A DNA stretch of 64,000 nucleotides from Longispora albida DSM 44784 (GTDB taxonomy: Bacteria; Actinomycetota; Actinomycetes; Mycobacteriales; Micromonosporaceae): positions 1 to 64,000 of the forward strand of contig NZ_KB903821.1 in NCBI RefSeq assembly GCF_000379825.1, written 5' to 3'. This document shows positions 61,298 through 64,000 of this stretch, one piece after another; position 1 is the stretch's first letter, and each line of letters begins with the position of its first letter. Below the pieces are notes generated by a model. The model worked only from the letters and a program-made list of their open reading frames with translations, did not search any database and was not told the DNA's origin. The translations under genes were made by a program, and so were the position numbers.

Positions 61298-62638
61298 CTA
61301 GACCGTCGTGCGGGGCATCGCCTCGCTGCCCACGGGGGCCACGACGGACGGCGTGGGAATGGATCTCGCACCCAGGCAGTCCGCAAGCTCGCGATACGCG
61401 TTCATGGCCTCGTCCCTGCAGCCTGCGGTGAGTAGCGTCTCCGCCAGTTCTCGCCACAGCCCCGCAGCCCGGCGCTGGCCCGACAACCCTCGGAGCAGGT
61501 CAGCCACTGCGGCACAGTCCGAACCCGCCGCCGGATCCTCCAGGCCAAACCGAGCCTGGGCACGCAGCAGCAGCGCACGGACCAGATCTGTCGGCCGCCC
61601 GTCGTATGGCCGCTCGATCATCCGGCTCGCCAGCTCCAGCGCCTCGGCTGGGCGGCCCTGGAACAGCCGGATCCGGCCCAGCTCAGTCGAATACCTGAGG
61701 ATCAGGTGTTCGTCACCAGCGCCAAGCACCAGGTCCTGGAAGGACGCAAGGATCTGCTCGGCCCTTTCCACCTGCGGCGGATCGACGCGCAGGAGCAGCC
61801 ACGCCAGCACGGCCCGCATCTGCACGATGCCGCGATCGTCCATCGTCTCGCCCATCAGGGCCAGCGCCTTCTCTGCCAGCTCAATCGCCAGCTGGCGCTG
61901 CCCGCGAGCCTCGGCGACCAGGCTCGCGTTCCAGTAGGCCGAGCCGCGTGACCGGGGCGACCCGTGCCGCTCCGCCTGGGTAATGACCTTCTCCGCGAGC
62001 AGATGCGCCTTGGTCAGGTCACCGCGCTCCCAGTAACTGCCGACGAGGGTCGAAGCGAGCCGGATCTGGTCCTCAGTACCTTCCAGGCCGAGGTCCCGAA
62101 CCTCCTGGAGCGCTCGCTCGCCCAGCTCGATGCTCAGGCCGAGATCGCCAGCCTCCCGGTACAACCAGCACTGCTGGTTGCGCAGGACAAGGAAGCCGGG
62201 TGCCTGCACCCGGCCGGCTACGGCCTCTTCGAGTAGTCCTTCCACGACCTTGATCGCGCCAGTGATGTCGCCCTGAGCCTCCAGCGCCCGGCCGGTGCCC
62301 CAGGCCGCCTGGTGGCGGATCTGCGGGAGGCTGCTCGACGCGAGGGCCTTGAACTGCTGGAGGGCCTCTGTGACCTGGCCGTTGGCCAGGGCGAGCTCGG
62401 CGTAGCGGACGGCGAGCTGCTTCTCCTGAAGCTCAGCGGCGTCCACACCCGTCTCGAGGAACTCGACGGAGGCACCGAGACGCTTGGCCAGCTCTTCGAG
62501 CACCTCACGCTCGGGCGTGCGCTTGTTCGCCTCGATGAGCGAGACGTAGCTGGGCGACACCAGGTCCCGGGCAAGCTCGGTCTGGCTGACACCCTTGGCG
62601 ACTCGCAGTTGGCGCAGCCGCTCACCCACAGAACTCAT
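61298..62638 (-). CDS. XRE-type HTH regulator with TPR-like repeat domain
   Basis: A 446-residue cytoplasmic protein. Residues 1-60 are an XRE helix-turn-helix (VGERLRQLRVAKGVSQTELARDLVSPSYVSLIEANKRTP). Residues 75-430 are helical repeats of TPR type (RYAELALANGQVTEALQQFKAL; GLSIELGERALQEVRDLGLEG; RQLAIELAEKALALMGETMDDRG). HTH plus TPR is the design of RRNPP peptide receptors, though also of other actinobacterial regulators. ATG at 62638 follows AAGG; ATG at 62650 is possible. A secreted-peptide gene lies next to it. Confidence 0.85.
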   Translation of the reverse strand: MSSVGERLRQLRVAKGVSQTELARDLVSPSYVSLIEANKRTPEREVLEELAKRLGASVEFLETGVDAAELQEKQLAVRYAELALANGQVTEALQQFKALASSSLPQIRHQAAWGTGRALEAQGDITGAIKVVEGLLEEAVAGRVQAPGFLVLRNQQCWLYREAGDLGLSIELGERALQEVRDLGLEGTEDQIRLASTLVGSYWERGDLTKAHLLAEKVITQAERHGSPRSRGSAYWNASLVAEARGQRQLAIELAEKALALMGETMDDRGIVQMRAVLAWLLLRVDPPQVERAEQILASFQDLVLGAGDEHLILRYSTELGRIRLFQGRPAEALELASRMIERPYDGRPTDLVRALLLRAQARFGLEDPAAGSDCAAVADLLRGLSGQRRAAGLWRELAETLLTAGCRDEAMNAYRELADCLGARSIPTPSVVAPVGSEAMPRTTV

Positions 62639-62659
62639 TGACGCCTTCATTAACTCGGG

Positions 62660-62688
62660 ATGTTACTGACGGTCGCATCGAAAGTCGA
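62660..62688 (-). promoter_or_regulatory. promoter of the HTH-TPR regulator
   Basis: Reverse strand TCGACT (62683-62688), 17-nt spacer, TAACAT (62660-62665). The mRNA would begin close to the ATG at 62650. The A/T-rich stretch TTATGTAATATG lies just upstream of the -35. Confidence 0.5.
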
Positions 62689-62893
62689 GACTGCGCATAT
62701 TACATAATCACGCCAGCCGGGCACGCTTTCCCCGGCTTTGGCAAAGACGTTACCTAATCCGAACGGCTGGTGGTGTCCCCGGTTCTGATCGTCCGCCTCC
62801 GGCCGGAGTCATACCGGTATTTACTGGAAAATGTGCATCGGGTCACAGGGGTTCGCCCGGCCCCGTGGAACATCGGGGCCGGGCTCGCCGGAG

Positions 62894-64000
62894 TTACACC
62901 GCCGCGCGCAGGATCGCCTCGAGCTCGGTGACGATCGATGCCCGGCCGGCCTCGAACACCGGGTCGGTCAGGTCCGTGGTGTTGCCGGGGCCGAAGTTCA
63001 GGACAGGGGTGTGGACGTGACCACCCCGGACCGGCGCGCCGAGGGCCTCGCGGAGCAGGCTGGCCCGGTACGCGATCTCGTTGGAGAGGTAGCCGCCCCC
63101 GCCGCCCTGGACCGCGACCGAGCCGGCCGTCGGGCCGTCCGGGCGGAAGACCGGGGCTGACTGGCCGGCCGGGATCTCGTACACCGAAGAATTGATCTTG
63201 ACGGGGAACGCGCCCTGCGCCGTGCTCATCGCCTGGACCGGCAGCGAGCTGGGCACGAACTCCGCACCGGGGCCGACGCCGGGGAACACGCGCGGCGCCA
63301 CAGCGGACCCGCCGCCCCAGATGTTGTTGTTGTCGCCGATCGAGCTGACCGAGCGGCGGCGGCCGTTGTGGACCTCCAGGTCGAACTGGCCGGGGCGGCC
63401 CTGGCTGACCGTGGCCACGATGTCGGCCAGCTGCGCGCCGGCCGCGAGGTGCGGGGTGAAGGCGCGTTCGACCATCCCGGCGTCGAAGTCGGCGTAGCGG
63501 ACCGGGAAGATCGCCGCCTGGATCTGCACGAGCTGGCCGCCGACCGTGATCACCCGGCCGTCGAGCGCGAGCACGCCAGCCCCGGACGGGTTGGCCCGGC
63601 GGATCTCGCTGTCGAGCTGGAACGGGTCAAAACCGGATACGAACAGCCTCCGGACGCCGGGCATGGGGGCGAACTCGCTACTCGTGATGCCGCGCGAGGC
63701 GTGTTCCAGCTCACGTTCGACGGCAGCCTTGTCCACTGTGGCCGGTGCGCGCCACTGGCGGATCGTCCCGGTCATGCTGAGGCGGGCCCAGTAGAGCGGG
63801 CGGTCGTCGCCCCGGGCGGCCACCGCCGCCTCCCAGAGGTGCCTGCCGTGCGCCCTGGCGAGCGTCGCCGCCACGTGGGTGCTGGGGGCGTGGCAGAGGG
63901 AGCGCTGGAACGCGTGCACGATGTGATTCAGCCCACCCGAGCGGATCAGGCGGGCGGCGACGGGCTCGGGGTCGGCGCCGATCGCCTTCGCCAGGCGCTG
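62894..64000 (-). CDS. pyroglutamyl-peptidase-I-like protein (5' end outside window)
   Basis: The reading frame is open from the right edge; 368 residues are visible and the true start lies beyond 64000. From about residue 115 it resembles pyroglutamyl peptidase I: RLFVSGFDPFQLDSEIRRANPSG at the fold start, a late GYLSNEIAYRAS where the family has the nucleophile in YLCN, and GGHVHTP for the catalytic His. The Cys is replaced by Ser, so classical activity is doubtful. The extra N-terminal part (HIVHAFQRSLCHAPSTHVAA) is unfamiliar. Confidence 0.6.
   Translation of the reverse strand, partial: QRLAKAIGADPEPVAARLIRSGGLNHIVHAFQRSLCHAPSTHVAATLARAHGRHLWEAAVAARGDDRPLYWARLSMTGTIRQWRAPATVDKAAVERELEHASRGITSSEFAPMPGVRRLFVSGFDPFQLDSEIRRANPSGAGVLALDGRVITVGGQLVQIQAAIFPVRYADFDAGMVERAFTPHLAAGAQLADIVATVSQGRPGQFDLEVHNGRRRSVSSIGDNNNIWGGGSAVAPRVFPGVGPGAEFVPSSLPVQAMSTAQGAFPVKINSSVYEIPAGQSAPVFRPDGPTAGSVAVQGGGGGYLSNEIAYRASLLREALGAPVRGGHVHTPVLNFGPGNTTDLTDPVFEAGRASIVTELEAILRAAV

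Overview
The window is GC-rich DNA (roughly 70% by eye) with GTG/TTG starts, ATGA-type overlaps, a mycothiol-dependent enzyme family, an IdeR/DmdR-type iron box and an actinobacterial uvrA-uvrB-coaE-rpsA-polA-pdtaR neighbourhood. It is chromosomal DNA of an actinomycete. A Micromonosporaceae-like genus is my guess from style and gene content, not something the sequence proves. No phage, plasmid, insertion sequence or CRISPR array was seen.

Layout. 1-813: the 5' end of a 16S rRNA gene running off the left edge, with its leader and promoters. 814-5804: uvrA, a shortened RsgA-like gene, and a mycothiol-linked isomerase/metallo-hydrolase pair. 5854-10772: an iron-box-controlled siderophore uptake operon (ATPase, lipoprotein, fused double permease, siderophore-interacting reductase). 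10842-15687: a double histidine kinase whose second unit has lost its key residues, then azlCD with an AraC-type regulator and a membrane protein. 15861-21512: typA, then a probable cell-wall peptide salvage cluster. 21548-23223: a TerC-family exporter behind a Mn-sensing type riboswitch, and a small ABM protein. 23572-28818: uvrB, coaE-GrpB fusion, rpsA. 29002-34525: a methyltransferase, two MFS exporters with ArsR-type regulators, and a small kinase. 34668-45080: polA, a polar amino acid ABC transporter and a complete branched-chain amino acid (Liv) transporter. 45236-50971: pdtaR-like regulator, an unusual tRNA with anticodon CAA, a second beta-clamp-like protein, a TetR/MMPL pair and a micro-protein. 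51055-60754: a stress-flavoured block (BON, CBS, GCS2 ligase, Rieske-FAD oxidoreductase, SigB/F-type sigma factor, ANTAR-GAF-PAS pseudo-phosphatase, PHP protein, MarR). 61062-64000: a tiny secreted peptide gene convergent with an HTH-helical-repeat regulator, and a partial pyroglutamyl-peptidase-like gene.

Most striking observations: (1) the peptide/HTH-TPR pair, which has the layout of a peptide-receptor signalling system; (2) two copies of a compound palindrome family whose stems differ in sequence but still pair, while loop and one flank are conserved; (3) identical damage-type promoter architecture on uvrB and polA; (4) a run of 14-bp-spaced half sites over an ArsR promoter; (5) a riboswitch whose 3' strand can mask the ribosome binding site of the TerC gene. 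Many genes here have a TAnnnT-like hexamer 6-7 nt before the start codon, implying leaderless transcripts.
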